A stretch of 64,000 bases of DNA from Verrucomicrobiota bacterium (GCA_013285645.1 JABDHJ010000001.1:192537-256536), one strand, 5' to 3'. Positions 9,804 to 20,874 are shown, counted from the stretch's first letter. Program-made: numbers and translations. Notes: generated by a model from the sequence alone, not told the origin.

Positions 9804-10970
9804 ATGGCGACAACCAAACGCGATTATTACCAAGTCCTCGGTGTGGAGCGAAATGCGACTCCCGACGAAATCAAAAAAGCCTACCGCAAAATGGCGGTAA
9901 AATTTCATCCGGACAAAAATCCGGGTGATAAAAGTGCCGAGGACAAGTTCAAGGAGCTCGGCGAGGCCTACGAGATTATCAGCAATCCGGACAAGCGCAG
10001 CGCCTACGACCGCTTCGGGCATCAGGCTTTCACCCAAGGCGGCGGCATGGGCGGTGGAGGCGGCGTGCACGATCCGTTTGAGGTGTTTCGTGAGGTCTTC
10101 GGTGGCGGCGGTCGCGGCGGTGGTGGTGGCGGCATCTTTGAAAGTATTTTTGGCGACGGCTTTGCGCAGGAAGGCGGAGAGCGCGGCGGACGCGGACGCG
10201 GTTCCGATTTGCGCTACGACATGCGCATTACCTTTCAAGAAGCGGCGCGCGGCGTGGAAAAGGAAATCGAAATTGCCAAGCTCCAGGCCTGCGATACCTG
10301 TCATGGTTCCGGAGCCGAGCCGGGCAGCAAGGTCACGACTTGTTCGACCTGCGGCGGCCAGGGACAAGTGGCTGTGGCGCGTGGTTTTTTCAATATCGCA
10401 CAGACCTGCCCTCGTTGCCGCGGCGCGGGCCAGACCATCGAGAAACCCTGCCACACTTGTCATGGCGACGGGCGGACGGAACAGACGTCCAAGATCAAGA
10501 TCAAGATTCCGGCTGGCGTCGAAGACGGCACCCGGCTTCGTTCATCCGGCCAGGGAGAAGGCGGCGCGCGAGGTGGCCCGGCGGGCGATCTTTACGTGGT
10601 CCTGCATGTCGAACCGCATGAGATTTTTCAGCGCGAAGGCACCGATCTCTTTTGCAGCGTGCCGATCAGTTTTGCACGCGCGGCACTTGGCGGCGAAGTC
10701 AAGGTCCCTACCCTAGATGGCAGCGCTGTGCTGAAGGTCCCGGCGGGCACGGCCACGGGCAAGGTCTTCCGCCTTCGCGGCAAAGGATTCCCCGAGGTGC
10801 ATGGGCGCGGCGTGGGGGATCTTCACGTGAAGCTTTACGTGGAGGTACCAACTAAGTTGAATCTCGACCAGAAGCACAAACTGCAAGCTTTTGCCGATAG
10901 CTGTGATGAAAATACGCATCCGGAGGAGGTCTCCTTCTTCCGCAAGGCCAAAGAATTCTTTAACAAATGA
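9804..10970 (+). CDS. dnaJ: chaperone DnaJ
   Basis: J domain with HPD ([10 protein letters not shown]), Gly-rich region, four CxxCxGxG-type zinc repeats. Confidence 0.97.
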   Translation: MATTKRDYYQVLGVERNATPDEIKKAYRKMAVKFHPDKNPGDKSAEDKFKELGEAYEIISNPDKRSAYDRFGHQAFTQGGGMGGGGGVHDPFEVFREVFGGGGRGGGGGGIFESIFGDGFAQEGGERGGRGRGSDLRYDMRITFQEAARGVEKEIEIAKLQACDTCHGSGAEPGSKVTTCSTCGGQGQVAVARGFFNIAQTCPRCRGAGQTIEKPCHTCHGDGRTEQTSKIKIKIPAGVEDGTRLRSSGQGEGGARGGPAGDLYVVLHVEPHEIFQREGTDLFCSVPISFARAALGGEVKVPTLDGSAVLKVPAGTATGKVFRLRGKGFPEVHGRGVGDLHVKLYVEVPTKLNLDQKHKLQAFADSCDENTHPEEVSFFRKAKEFFNK

Positions 10971-11698
10971 AACGCTACTACGCACCCTCGCTGGATCGCG
11001 GCATTCTCGATGCGGAACAATCCCACCATTGCGTACAGGTGATGCGCCAGGCAATTGGCGATCTCTTTGCGGTGTTCGACGGCCAAGGAGTCGAGGCCAA
11101 GGCGCGCATCACGGAGATTGGCAAGGACGAGGTGAAATTCACGGTCCTCGCCAAGGCCCCCTCACCTCGCGCGATCCATCCCGTCTGGCTGGCGCAGGCG
11201 CTGACCAAGCCGAAGTCGATGGACATGATTTTCCAGAAGGCGACCGAACTGGGCGTCTCGGAAGTGGCCCCGCTGCAATCGGACCACAGCATCGCGCAAG
11301 TCGATGACGAGAAGGCCGATGCCAAGGTCGAGAAATGGAAGAAACTCACCATCGAGGCGGCCAAGCAATGCGGCCAGAACTGGCTGCCGGTGGTTCATCC
11401 GCCCGTCGCTCCCAAAGATTTTATTACCGGCATTCCCAAGGGCGCGGTGAAACTGATCGCGTCGCTCCAGCATGAAGCCCGCCCCCTGAAGACAGCGTTG
11501 CGGGAACATCTCCATGGCCTCAAGCCCGGCGCACCGATCGTCGTCATGATTGGGCCCGAAGGCGACTTTACCCCGGCTGAAATCGGTCAGGCCCGTTCCG
11601 CTGGATTTGCCCCGGTGTCGCTCGGCAAAATCATTCTTCGCGCCGAGACCGCCGCCTTCTTCGCCCTAAGCGCCATTGCGTATGAGTTGATGGAATAG
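10967..11698 (+). CDS. rsmE: 16S rRNA (uracil-1498-N3)-methyltransferase
   Basis: [63 protein letters not shown]. Confidence 0.94.
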   Translation: MKRYYAPSLDRGILDAEQSHHCVQVMRQAIGDLFAVFDGQGVEAKARITEIGKDEVKFTVLAKAPSPRAIHPVWLAQALTKPKSMDMIFQKATELGVSEVAPLQSDHSIAQVDDEKADAKVEKWKKLTIEAAKQCGQNWLPVVHPPVAPKDFITGIPKGAVKLIASLQHEARPLKTALREHLHGLKPGAPIVVMIGPEGDFTPAEIGQARSAGFAPVSLGKIILRAETAAFFALSAIAYELME

Positions 11699-11717
11699 GC
11701 GATACCTCTCATTTCCT

Positions 11718-12215
11718 ATGAACCCCATGGTGAGATTGTTGGCGATTATTTTCGCGACGACCATGGTTCTTTCCATCGCCTCAGCGGACGACAAACCCAA
11801 CGATCCCGCCAGTTCATGGGAGCAGCACCCCGAAGGTATTGCTTTGACCGTAACCCTGACCAGCATCGCGGAAAAGAGTCCACCCAAAAACTCCATCCAG
11901 ATTTACATCAAAAATACATCGGAAAGTGCCAAGACCCTATATGGCCATGGAACCGGGGAAGTTCGCATATTTTATACGGATGACCATAACGCGCAAATTC
12001 CCTTGCGCGCTTATAACGGTGATCTCTTAAGCCCTAAGGGAAATACCGTCCTACAAATGGGCGCAACACTGGGAAAGACCATTAGCTTAGCCCCAAGTGA
12101 ACTCGCATTGATCAAGACACATCCGGTTAAATGCGCTTTTGGCATTTATGATGAAACCTTGAAGAAGGGCTACATCATCGAGTCTTCGCCAAGAATTTTA
12201 GTAAACGAACCATGA
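11718..12215 (+). CDS. hypothetical secreted protein
   Basis: 165 aa ORF with signal peptide; ATGA overlap with the downstream ModA-like gene. Confidence 0.7.
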   Translation: MNPMVRLLAIIFATTMVLSIASADDKPNDPASSWEQHPEGIALTVTLTSIAEKSPPKNSIQIYIKNTSESAKTLYGHGTGEVRIFYTDDHNAQIPLRAYNGDLLSPKGNTVLQMGATLGKTISLAPSELALIKTHPVKCAFGIYDETLKKGYIIESSPRILVNEP

Positions 12216-13129
12216 AACTATTTTTTCTTTCCCTTGCTCTCCTGGCATTCGGCCTGACGCCCTCGTCTGCGCAAACCGCCATACCCGCACGTCCCGCCGA
12301 TCCCACTCAGGCGATGCCCGCACAACCGGTCGTTCCGATGCCGGTTCCGGCCACGCTTGCTCGTCCTTCATCTGCCCCTTCCGCCGTCGCTCCAGCCCAA
12401 GCGGACACTGCCGCACCTTCAGCTCCCGTCGCTCTTTCCATCATGGCGGACAGCAGCTTAAAGGCAGTCTTGCAGGAACTCGCGCAAAGTTGGGCCGATA
12501 CCCTCGATAACGGTCCGCAGGTGCCGCTCACCCTGACAAATGCCGGGACCATGTATGCCAAAATCCAAAGCGGCTCCGATTGGGACCTGATCATTAGCGC
12601 CGATGTGCAGGACGTGAAGGAGATGACCGGCAAGGGGCTACTTCTCGCCGACGGCCAGCGATCGCTCGCCCGCAATTCCTTGGTCGTCTATGGACGCAAG
12701 GCCCTGATCAAAGACGACGACCTCGATTGGTTCGACCTGATCGGATCGGAATGGAAAAAAGTGGCGCTGGGCGATCCTAATTTAGTGGCATCGGGACGCG
12801 TAGCGCAACGCGCCCTGCAGAAACACAACCTGATCAACGACGACACAAAGAATCTCTTTATTTACGCCCCGACCGAGGCGCGCGCACTGGCCGTCGTTGA
12901 GCAGGAAAAAGCTGATGCTGTGTTCGCCTACAAAACGGATTTGATGGGCGTGAAATTGCCCGGCTTCGAGCCTATCGCGATCAAATCAGAAGATGCACCG
13001 CCGATTTTCTACACCGCCGCCGTCTGTCACGGAGCAAAAAATCAGGCGCAAGCGCAGGCCTTCATCCTCTATTGCGGCGGCGATGCCGCGCGCGCCATCT
13101 GGGCCAAATACGGCTTCGAGACGAATTGA
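12212..13129 (+). CDS. ModA-like molybdate-type ABC transporter substrate-binding protein
   Basis: Signal peptide, Pro/Ala-rich linker, then SIMADSSLKAVLQELAQSW...SAPVAL and LARNSLVVYGRKALI...VALGDPNLVASGRVAQRALQ, typical of ModA-type periplasmic binding proteins. Confidence 0.85.
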   Translation: MKLFFLSLALLAFGLTPSSAQTAIPARPADPTQAMPAQPVVPMPVPATLARPSSAPSAVAPAQADTAAPSAPVALSIMADSSLKAVLQELAQSWADTLDNGPQVPLTLTNAGTMYAKIQSGSDWDLIISADVQDVKEMTGKGLLLADGQRSLARNSLVVYGRKALIKDDDLDWFDLIGSEWKKVALGDPNLVASGRVAQRALQKHNLINDDTKNLFIYAPTEARALAVVEQEKADAVFAYKTDLMGVKLPGFEPIAIKSEDAPPIFYTAAVCHGAKNQAQAQAFILYCGGDAARAIWAKYGFETN

Positions 13130-13142
13130 ACCATCTCGACGT

Positions 13143-14285
13143 TTACGGCGCCTCGTAAACGCACTTGCCGCGATGATAAGTCGCCAGCAGATAGGGCGTT
13201 TTTTCGGGCGAGAGCAAGCAGAAGTCAGCGGAGTTACCTTCCGTTAATCCGTGATGGAGATTGAAAAGCGACGCGGGCCGGGTCGAAAAAGCTTTCCATG
13301 CGTCCTCAAGATATAGGCCCGCCATTCGCTCGGCCAGGAAGACGCCTTGAAACGGCGTGAGCGTGGAACCAGCCAGTCGTCCGGAGCCGGGCAGGCGCGC
13401 TGAACCGTCCGCCCCCATTTCGACTTTGATCTCGCCCAGAGTATAGGTGCCGTTTGGCTCCGCCGCCGCGCCCGCCATGGCGTCCGTGGTCAAAAGAAGT
13501 CTGGATGGATTCACCTGATTGAGAAGACGCGCCAGGACACTAAAGGCGTGCGTCGGTAAATGCAGTCCATCGGGAATCAATGACGCATAAAGACCGGACT
13601 GAGCCAGCGCATGGAGAATGACGTTCTCAAATTTTGGGCCCGTGGCCGGGGCGGCGTTGCCGAGATGAGTCCAGCCAGCCGCGCCCGCCTCAACAGCGGA
13701 ACGCAAGGTTTCTCCCATTGCTGCCGAGTGCCCGAGGAAGATTTTTATGTCTTGGTCCACCGCCGCGTGAATGACGCGAAGGCTCGCATCAAGATCGACC
13801 TCCGGCGCCATCGTGATGAGCTTCACCAGGGAACCGGCAATTGCCAGCCACTCATCGAGCAGTTTCACTTCCGGTTTTTGCATCCACTCCGCCCGATGCG
13901 CGCCGCGATAACCGGGATCAGGATTGAGCCATGGCCCCTCCATGTGAAAGCCAAGACAGTTGCGCGAATCGCGATGAATTTGCGCCGACAACTTCGTCAG
14001 CAATTGGCGATAGCCTTCCTCCTGATTGGTAATCAACGCGATGAGAAAGCCGGTGCATCCGTGAGCATAAAGCTGCTGCGTTGCATGATGCCAGGCATCC
14101 TCCGATTCGAGCGGTTGGTTAAAATCGATACCGGCAAAGCCATTGATCTGGATGTCGATCAGCCCCGGGGCGACCCAGGGCAAATCGAGTGTATCGCCCT
14201 TGAGCGTCGTGATCTTTTTGAAAACAGGGCCTTCGATTTGCACTTCGCAAATCGCACCGGAAAGCGTACGCGCGGTGATTTTCAT
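13143..14285 (-). CDS. nagA: N-acetylglucosamine-6-phosphate deacetylase
   Basis: APGLIDIQINGFAGIDFN; GFHMEGPWLNP; GHSAA; LLTTDAMAGA; GSTLTPFQG. Confidence 0.9.
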   Translation of the reverse strand: MKITARTLSGAICEVQIEGPVFKKITTLKGDTLDLPWVAPGLIDIQINGFAGIDFNQPLESEDAWHHATQQLYAHGCTGFLIALITNQEEGYRQLLTKLSAQIHRDSRNCLGFHMEGPWLNPDPGYRGAHRAEWMQKPEVKLLDEWLAIAGSLVKLITMAPEVDLDASLRVIHAAVDQDIKIFLGHSAAMGETLRSAVEAGAAGWTHLGNAAPATGPKFENVILHALAQSGLYASLIPDGLHLPTHAFSVLARLLNQVNPSRLLLTTDAMAGAAAEPNGTYTLGEIKVEMGADGSARLPGSGRLAGSTLTPFQGVFLAERMAGLYLEDAWKAFSTRPASLFNLHHGLTEGNSADFCLLSPEKTPYLLATYHRGKCVYEAP

Positions 14286-15544
14286 GCTTTCACCTTCAAA
14301 GGTTCACGCATGAAGTGGATGAGCAATCCCCACAGTACCGCGCCCACCACCAACATCGCCGGGAGAATCAATACGCCCTTCTGCAAACTGCCGGTGAAAT
14401 CGGAGACATTGCCGACAATCGCGGGTGAACGCCAATCGCCAAAGAGATGAATGATAAATGTGCAGAGAGCCATGGCATTCGCGCGCAAGTGGACGGGAAC
14501 AATTTCAAACATTTGCGTGCAAATGGGCCCTGTCGGAAGAAAAAGAAAAAACATGCTGACGCCAAGTCCAATGAGCGAGAATGTGGAGTTGCCAACCGTC
14601 AATGCCAGGAAGCAAATGGGCGCGGCGATGATCATGGAGAGGGCCATCACCCACGCATAGCCCGTGGGCGTCCGCTTGCGAAGTTTGGTGGCGAGCAATC
14701 CGCCCAAAAGAGTGGCGACTAGACCGGTACCTGCCAGCATTTCCCCGAAAATAGTGGACGAATAACCCAAAGGCAATTGGTGAATGCGGTTCAGAAAGGC
14801 CGGGCCCCATATCCCAAAAGCTCCAAGGGCAAACGTCTGCGCCGCATAGCCCCAGACCAGAAGATTATAACGCCGGTTAAGCAGCAGGCCGAATATCTCC
14901 GACCAGGCCGCCTTCGGTTGTTCGGCGACCACGCCCTGGATACCGTCCGCTTCACCCCGGGGCGGCTCCCGGAGTAAAAGCAAGCTTAGCGCCAGCAAGA
15001 CCCCGGGAAATCCCGCGTACATAAATGCATGCCGCCAATCGCCTTGTTGCGCAAACCAACCTCCGATGGTGAATCCGATGGCCGAGCCAAACGGAATTGC
15101 CACGTAAAAAAGCGTAAGCGCCGTGTTGCGGCGCGTCGCGGCAAAGAGGTCGGAAATCCAACTCGGCCCCATCGTGACAAAGCAGGCCTCCCCTACCCCA
15201 ACGAAAATTCGAATGATAAAAAGATGCGTGAAACCATGCACAAAACCGCTGCCCGCCGTGGCCAGGCTCCAAACCATCACGCCGCCGAGCATGAGATATT
15301 TTCTCGGGTAACGGTCGCCCAGGTAGCCGAAAACGGGCGCGGAAAGAAAGTAGCCCAGCATGAACGCCGAAGCGACCGATCCGGCGGCGCCGTCATCCAA
15401 TCGCAACTCCTTCTGCATGGGCGTCAACACCGCCGACATCACGTACCGGTCGAGGTAATTGAGCATGTTCAACCCTGAGAGAATCGCCAGGGTGCTCCAG
15501 GCCGCAACGGCACTGGTCATCGGGATCGGTGACGGGGAACGCAT
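14282..15544 (-). CDS. MFS transporter
   Basis: 12-TM-type profile; LNYLDRYVMSAVLTPMQKELRL...GYLGDRYPRKYLMLGG; overlaps nagA by 4 nt. Confidence 0.9.
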   Translation of the reverse strand: MRSPSPIPMTSAVAAWSTLAILSGLNMLNYLDRYVMSAVLTPMQKELRLDDGAAGSVASAFMLGYFLSAPVFGYLGDRYPRKYLMLGGVMVWSLATAGSGFVHGFTHLFIIRIFVGVGEACFVTMGPSWISDLFAATRRNTALTLFYVAIPFGSAIGFTIGGWFAQQGDWRHAFMYAGFPGVLLALSLLLLREPPRGEADGIQGVVAEQPKAAWSEIFGLLLNRRYNLLVWGYAAQTFALGAFGIWGPAFLNRIHQLPLGYSSTIFGEMLAGTGLVATLLGGLLATKLRKRTPTGYAWVMALSMIIAAPICFLALTVGNSTFSLIGLGVSMFFLFLPTGPICTQMFEIVPVHLRANAMALCTFIIHLFGDWRSPAIVGNVSDFTGSLQKGVLILPAMLVVGAVLWGLLIHFMREPLKVKA

Positions 15545-15663
15545 GAGACGAGGAGTGTGAAGCAGAGTGGATGACCACGCAAGAATCAGCTGGAAACGAG
15601 GTTGCGATAAGTTAACGCGAAAAAGAGTCGCTTCCGCCGCGACCTGCGCTATTTTCGTGGCCT

Positions 15664-16305
15664 ATGTTAGGTTCATGGACTGAAGCTTTTATCTTTTCTT
15701 GGTACGTAATGATCCCCTTGGTGATCTGCAGTATCATCTCACTCGCCATCATTCTTGAGCGCATGATTTCATTGCGAATATCTCATGTCATCAAGCCGTC
15801 ACTCGCCAAGGCGATCCACGATCTACACTACGGCGGGAAGACTACCCTGGTTGAGCAACTCTCCGCGGATGAAGACACCGCCCTATCCCGCCTCGTCCGC
15901 GCCAGCTTGATGTACACCAGTTGGCCCAAGGACGAAAATTCCGATGCCGTTCAGGCCTATGCCCGCCGCGAAGTCATCCGGCTGGAACGAGGAATGGCCT
16001 TCCTTGAGGTTGTCACCGGCCTCGGTCCACTCCTCGGCCTCATGGGCACAATCCTCGGCCTGATCCGCATCTTCGGCTCGGCTGGCCATGCCTCTGATCT
16101 CTCCGCCCAGAGTGCCGAAATCGCGGGTGGTATCGCCGAGGCAATGTATTGCACCGTCGCAGGCCTCATCGTGGCCATTCCGGCCTTGATCGCCTCGACC
16201 TTGTTCGCCCGCCACATTGAGGCGCTCACCATCGATCTCGAAACGCTCTGCTCGGAACTTCTGGGCAAGCTCTACACCCAGGCTGAGGCCTCCGACACGG
16301 TTTAA
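15664..16305 (+). CDS. exbB: MotA/TolQ/ExbB proton channel family protein
   Basis: GLGPLLGLMGTILGLIRIF, IAGGIAEAMYCTVAGLIVAIPALIA; followed by exbD-like gene. Confidence 0.9.
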   Translation: MLGSWTEAFIFSWYVMIPLVICSIISLAIILERMISLRISHVIKPSLAKAIHDLHYGGKTTLVEQLSADEDTALSRLVRASLMYTSWPKDENSDAVQAYARREVIRLERGMAFLEVVTGLGPLLGLMGTILGLIRIFGSAGHASDLSAQSAEIAGGIAEAMYCTVAGLIVAIPALIASTLFARHIEALTIDLETLCSELLGKLYTQAEASDTV

Positions 16306-16311
16306 CGCGCC

Positions 16312-16740
16312 ATGCAATTCACCCGGAAGCGGCGGCGTCCGCCGATGATCAACATCATTCCGTTGATCGACGTTCTCGTCGTCCTGCTCATCTTTTACAT
16401 CGCCACGACTGTCTTCAAGACGGCCCAGCCTATCGTCAAGATCACGGTGCCCGAGTCAACCCAGGCCAAGACGACGCCGGACACGCCCCCCACCATCATC
16501 TTCGTTGATGCCGAGAGCAAAATTTACTTGGGCGACGAACCGGTCGAGGCAGATAAGCTGGGCGAATTGCTCAAGAGTAAAATCGCCGCCGACCCTGGCT
16601 TCAAGGTAGCCATGAAAGCCGATACCAAGGCGCCTTTCGGCGTGATTACCAAGGTGCTCGATGCCGCTCATTTCGCCGGGATCACAAACCTGGATACCTT
16701 CATGGATGCGACCAAAGCCGCTGGAGCTTCGGGACCATGA
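16312..16740 (+). CDS. exbD: ExbD/TolR family protein
   Basis: INIIPLIDVLVVLLIFYIATT. Confidence 0.9.
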   Translation: MQFTRKRRRPPMINIIPLIDVLVVLLIFYIATTVFKTAQPIVKITVPESTQAKTTPDTPPTIIFVDAESKIYLGDEPVEADKLGELLKSKIAADPGFKVAMKADTKAPFGVITKVLDAAHFAGITNLDTFMDATKAAGASGP

Positions 16741-17312
16741 TTCGGGAAATCGTTCACTACGACGCACCCGTTTTGCGGGCCAAGGGCAAGGAAGTCGATC
16801 CCACCGCCCCGGCCATCCAAGCCTTGATTGACGATCTTTTCGACACGATGCGTCACGCGCGTGGCGTCGGTCTGGCTGCCCAGCAAATCGGCGAGGCCGT
16901 GCAGGTCGCGGTCATCGATATCTCAGGCGTCAAGGAACGCCCCAGCAAGATGTGGATCAAGGGTGAACCGGTCAACCCGGAAGACTACATGCCGATGATC
17001 CTGATCAACCCGGTGCTCAAACCGACCAAGACCAAGGTCACCAGCCATGAAGGTTGCCTCAGTTTTCCCGGCCTGACGCTCGATATTCCCCGCGCCCAAC
17101 GAGTCAGCGTGAAGACGCGGACACCGGACGGGGGTATTTTTGAGTTCGATGCCGGCGGTTTGCTCGGTCGGGCCGTTCTGCATGAAGTGGATCATCTTCA
17201 TGGACGCCTTTACATCGATCACATCAGCGCGGCGGACCGGCGCGCCATCAAGGAGGACCTTGAGTATATCAAGCGCGGCGAGCCGATTCCGGAGCGCGAG
17301 GAAGAAGAATAA
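16737..17312 (+). CDS. def: peptide deformylase
   Basis: GVGLAAQQIG, EGCLSFPGL, HEVDHLHGRLYIDHI. Confidence 0.96.
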   Translation: MIREIVHYDAPVLRAKGKEVDPTAPAIQALIDDLFDTMRHARGVGLAAQQIGEAVQVAVIDISGVKERPSKMWIKGEPVNPEDYMPMILINPVLKPTKTKVTSHEGCLSFPGLTLDIPRAQRVSVKTRTPDGGIFEFDAGGLLGRAVLHEVDHLHGRLYIDHISAADRRAIKEDLEYIKRGEPIPEREEEE

Positions 17313-17369
17313 ATCCCCTTCGGCGCAATCCTCTGGTAAGACATCCTAAAGTCTTTGCCAGCGCTACCG

Positions 17370-17783
17370 ATGAATAAAAGTATGGGATCCGTCGACAGTA
17401 AGAATTATCAGCTTCGCGTTCGCGTCACCGCCGAGGAACACGACTTCTTGAAAAAACTGAGCGCCGAGCGCAAGGCCGGAGAAACGGTCTCCGACCTCGT
17501 GCGGGAAGCCATCTCTCTTTTGGCGAAGACCGGATCGAGCGGTAAAGCCTCCACGCTCACCCCTGCCGTCCAAGCCAGGGTCGAACGTCTTGCCGTTCTG
17601 CTCAAGCGCGAACCGCAACAAGTGGAAGATGCCTGCATCGAAGGCATCCTCGATCTGATCGAACGCAAATGTGAAGTGCCCCTCATCGTGATGGAAACGC
17701 AGCTTCACTTGAAATACCGGAGCAAAGATAGCAAGGAGGAGTTCCCGTGGAACCCTGCCGCTCCTTCCGATCCGCCAGCTTAA
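17370..17783 (+). CDS. hypothetical protein, possible ribbon-helix-helix type N-terminus
   Basis: ATG at 17370; YQLRVRVTAEEHDFLKKLSAERKAGETVSDLVREAISLLA. Confidence 0.6.
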   Translation: MNKSMGSVDSKNYQLRVRVTAEEHDFLKKLSAERKAGETVSDLVREAISLLAKTGSSGKASTLTPAVQARVERLAVLLKREPQQVEDACIEGILDLIERKCEVPLIVMETQLHLKYRSKDSKEEFPWNPAAPSDPPA

Positions 17784-17807
17784 CCTTGGGAATGAGGGAG
17801 TTCTCCT

Positions 17808-19148
17808 CTACGCGCCTCCCTGCCCCTTCGCCCGCTCCATCCGGCTCAACACCCGCGTCTTCCCCAGCACCTCCAGTAAGTGATACAGGCTCGGTCCCAC
17901 TGACCGACCCGAGACCGCCAAGCGCGCGGGGTGGATGAAGGCGCCGACCTTCTGTCCCGTGGCCGCGGCGAGCGCCTTGAACTCATTTTCCAAATCGGTC
18001 GCAGTGAAGCACTTCTCGTCAACGCCCTGAAGCCGCTCATTCAACTTGGCCAGGTTTGCGAGCCCTTCCGGCGTGAAAACCTTCTTCATCGCCGCCGGAT
18101 CAAAATCAAAATCCTCGCGGAAGAAATAGCCCATCCACTCCGGCAGTTCGCGCCCCAGCTTGATCTTCTCCTTCACGATGGCCAGCGCCGCGCGAAAATA
18201 AACCGGGTCATAGCTCTCGGGTAGGACTCCGCCTTTGCGCAACATCTCGATAGCCAACGGCTCAATCGATTCCAGGCTCGCCGCGCGCATGTACTCGCCA
18301 TTGATCCAGAAAAGCTTGTTAAGATCGAAGTGAGCATTCGAGCGATTGACCTGCGGTAAATCAAACTTCTCAATCACCTCCGCAATGGAAATTACCTCTC
18401 GATTGTCCTTCGGCGACCACCCCAATAGGCAGAGATAATTCACCACGGCCTCATGCAGATAACCCTGCTCCTTGTAGTCGGCGATGGACGCGCCCACATC
18501 CCGCTTGCTCATCTTCGATCCATTCGGATTAAGAATCAGCGGAATATGCGCGTAATGAGGCGGCTTCGCCCCAAACGCCTGAATTAGCGCCAGATGCTTG
18601 TGCGTATTCGAGAGGTGATCCTCACCCCGGATCACATGCGTGATCCCCATTTCAAGATCGTCCACCACATTGACGAGGTGAAACACCGGCGAACCATCCT
18701 TGCGCTGAATCACTAAATCCGGCTCGTTCGTCCGGTCAATCTGACGATCACCGCAAATCAAATCAGCCACATCAATCGGCGTCTTGGGCACACGAAACTT
18801 AATAGCGCCGTCCGACTCATAGGCCTTGTCTTCGGCAAGAAGCCGGTCCACATATTTTTTGTAAATGGCCCCGCGCTGACTTTGAAAATAAGGTCCCTTG
18901 TCGCCCTTGATCGTCCCATCCAGTTGCGGGCCCTCGTCCACATTCATCCCCAGCCACTTCATCCCTTGCAGGATAACATCGACGTACTCCGGCTTGTTCC
19001 GCGCGGCGTCGGTATCCTCGATGCGAAGTACAAAAGTGCCGCCGGTGTGCCGGGCGTAAAGCCAGTTGAAAAGCGCCGTGCGGGCGCTGCCAATATGAAA
19101 CATCCCCGTCGGTGACGGAGCAAAACGAACGCGAACAGAATCCATCAT
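17808..19148 (-). CDS. gltX: glutamate--tRNA ligase
   Basis: VRFAPSPTGMFHIGSARTALFNWLYAR; MSKRDVGASI. Confidence 0.97.
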   Translation of the reverse strand: MMDSVRVRFAPSPTGMFHIGSARTALFNWLYARHTGGTFVLRIEDTDAARNKPEYVDVILQGMKWLGMNVDEGPQLDGTIKGDKGPYFQSQRGAIYKKYVDRLLAEDKAYESDGAIKFRVPKTPIDVADLICGDRQIDRTNEPDLVIQRKDGSPVFHLVNVVDDLEMGITHVIRGEDHLSNTHKHLALIQAFGAKPPHYAHIPLILNPNGSKMSKRDVGASIADYKEQGYLHEAVVNYLCLLGWSPKDNREVISIAEVIEKFDLPQVNRSNAHFDLNKLFWINGEYMRAASLESIEPLAIEMLRKGGVLPESYDPVYFRAALAIVKEKIKLGRELPEWMGYFFREDFDFDPAAMKKVFTPEGLANLAKLNERLQGVDEKCFTATDLENEFKALAAATGQKVGAFIHPARLAVSGRSVGPSLYHLLEVLGKTRVLSRMERAKGQGGA

Positions 19149-19300
19149 CGAATCTTGGATGCGTCTTCAAAATAGGGCAAGGCTGCGTTACAATTGGACA
19201 AAGCCTTTTTCCCAGTTTCACAGCGCACCAAACCATGATATTTTTGACCGGATATCCCGCCGTATCTGGATATCAAGCGCTTCTTGAATTAAGTTGAGCC

Positions 19301-19795
19301 ATGAACCGATCCCTTCTTGTCCTGACAATGCTCGCCTGGATGACGGCGTTTGGAATAAGCAACCCCGTTCAAGCCTCCAGTCAACACGTCTGGTACGTGA
19401 CCAGTCCGGATCACGGTCAAACCTACGCCTACGGCTCACGAGAAAACCTCGTCTGGGCGATGCCGGCGCCCAATCATAACCTCGTTTTGTATGCGACCTA
19501 TAGCAACGAGCCCTATGCCCAGGGCGGCAATCGCCGGTACGACTATTTCACAATTAACTTCCCCAACATCACGCTGGGTTCCGACGGCGTAACATTCTTC
19601 TACCACCCGTCCAAGGGCATCGCCCTTCCCGTCGCGGCCAGGCACGACGGCTTTTTGGGCCTGACCGAAACAAAGCTTCTTCCCACCAGCTATCTCACTG
19701 TGAGTAAAGTGCATGGCTACCTTACCTTCGTGCTCGTAGTCGGAGATCATCCCTTCACTCCTGACCCAGATTTCAGGATCGGATTTGATCACTAG
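19301..19795 (+). CDS. hypothetical secreted protein
   Basis: Signal peptide MNRSLLVLTMLAWMTAFGISNPVQA; WYVTSPDHGQTYAYGSRENLVWAMP. Confidence 0.7.
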   Translation: MNRSLLVLTMLAWMTAFGISNPVQASSQHVWYVTSPDHGQTYAYGSRENLVWAMPAPNHNLVLYATYSNEPYAQGGNRRYDYFTINFPNITLGSDGVTFFYHPSKGIALPVAARHDGFLGLTETKLLPTSYLTVSKVHGYLTFVLVVGDHPFTPDPDFRIGFDH

Positions 19796-19845
19796 CATGG
19801 TTTGACTCTTGTCAGATCATTTCTTTCCCCTGACAATTTCCCCAC

Positions 19846-20874
19846 ATGGCCGACGGCATTCTTTCCTCAACTGCAAATTCCCCTGTTTCCAGCCAGCCAG
19901 CGCCGCGCTCCGGAATCGATCTGCGTCCACTAACGACCAGCGAACTCATCGATCGCGGCTTTTCTCTCTATCGCGCTCATTTTGCCGGATTCCTTTTGCT
20001 CGCCCTGCTTTGCCAAACGGCCCCGCTTCTGAATCAGGTGCTCGTCACCGCCTTTAAGCTCGATCTATCGCAAGTCGATGTCCAGCAGGCAACCTACGCA
20101 TCTTTCATCAAAATGGGGATCAACGCGTTACTGTTTATCATCTCTCATATCATCGTCTTTGGTTTTGAGATGATCATCACTTTTTATATTGCCGATGCCT
20201 ATCTCGGCCGGAATCCGTCCATCAGGGAAAGCATGTATAAATTCGCGACCTGCGTCGGCGCCTCGTTTTGGACCTGTACTCTGAACATGCTTCTGATTGC
20301 GCTGACACTCATTTTCCCGGTCTTGGCTCTCGCCGGGCCCAAACTCTACGCGCAATTTTATCCACCGGCGAATTTGATCGCCTTGTTCCTTTTCGCCACA
20401 GCGACATTCATCCTCTTCGTTGCCTCTCTCGTTCCGGTACTGGTGGTGTTCATGCGCGTGATCCTGGTCGTCCCGGCTCTGGCCCTGGAAAAATTTTCCG
20501 GCTGGAAGGCGATCAAGCGTTCCTCGAGTCTCGTTCGCTATGATCCCGGCCTGGGATTTTTCTATTGGGGCGAAATGCGTTTAAGTTTTCTGCTCCTGCC
20601 GCTTTTCATCATCGAGCTGTTGATCCTCTCGCTCACCTCGCTACCCTTAATTATTTTTAAGATCAGCGAAGCCATGCGCGATGGCTTCGGCGGGGAACTC
20701 GCACCGCCGCCCGACTCCACCATGATCCTCAGCCAGATCCTGACCTTCCTGGGCATCTCGCTCATCCTGCCCCTCTACCCGATTGCGACGACGCTGTTTT
20801 ACTACGACATCCGCATTCGTCGCGAAGGCTTCGACCTCGAAATCATGGCCCAGCAACTAGGAGAAGCTCCATGA
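19846..20874 (+). CDS. multi-TM membrane protein (GDPD-membrane-domain-like)
   Basis: LRPLTTSELIDRGFSLYRAHFAGFLLLALL; WKAIKRSSSLVR; several TM helices; first gene of the DUF4129-MoxR operon. Confidence 0.75.
   Translation: MADGILSSTANSPVSSQPAPRSGIDLRPLTTSELIDRGFSLYRAHFAGFLLLALLCQTAPLLNQVLVTAFKLDLSQVDVQQATYASFIKMGINALLFIISHIIVFGFEMIITFYIADAYLGRNPSIRESMYKFATCVGASFWTCTLNMLLIALTLIFPVLALAGPKLYAQFYPPANLIALFLFATATFILFVASLVPVLVVFMRVILVVPALALEKFSGWKAIKRSSSLVRYDPGLGFFYWGEMRLSFLLLPLFIIELLILSLTSLPLIIFKISEAMRDGFGGELAPPPDSTMILSQILTFLGISLILPLYPIATTLFYYDIRIRREGFDLEIMAQQLGEAP

Noticed and set aside
13611-14450. 279-aa plus-strand ORF
   Set aside because: Antisense to nagA and the MFS gene; shadow ORF.
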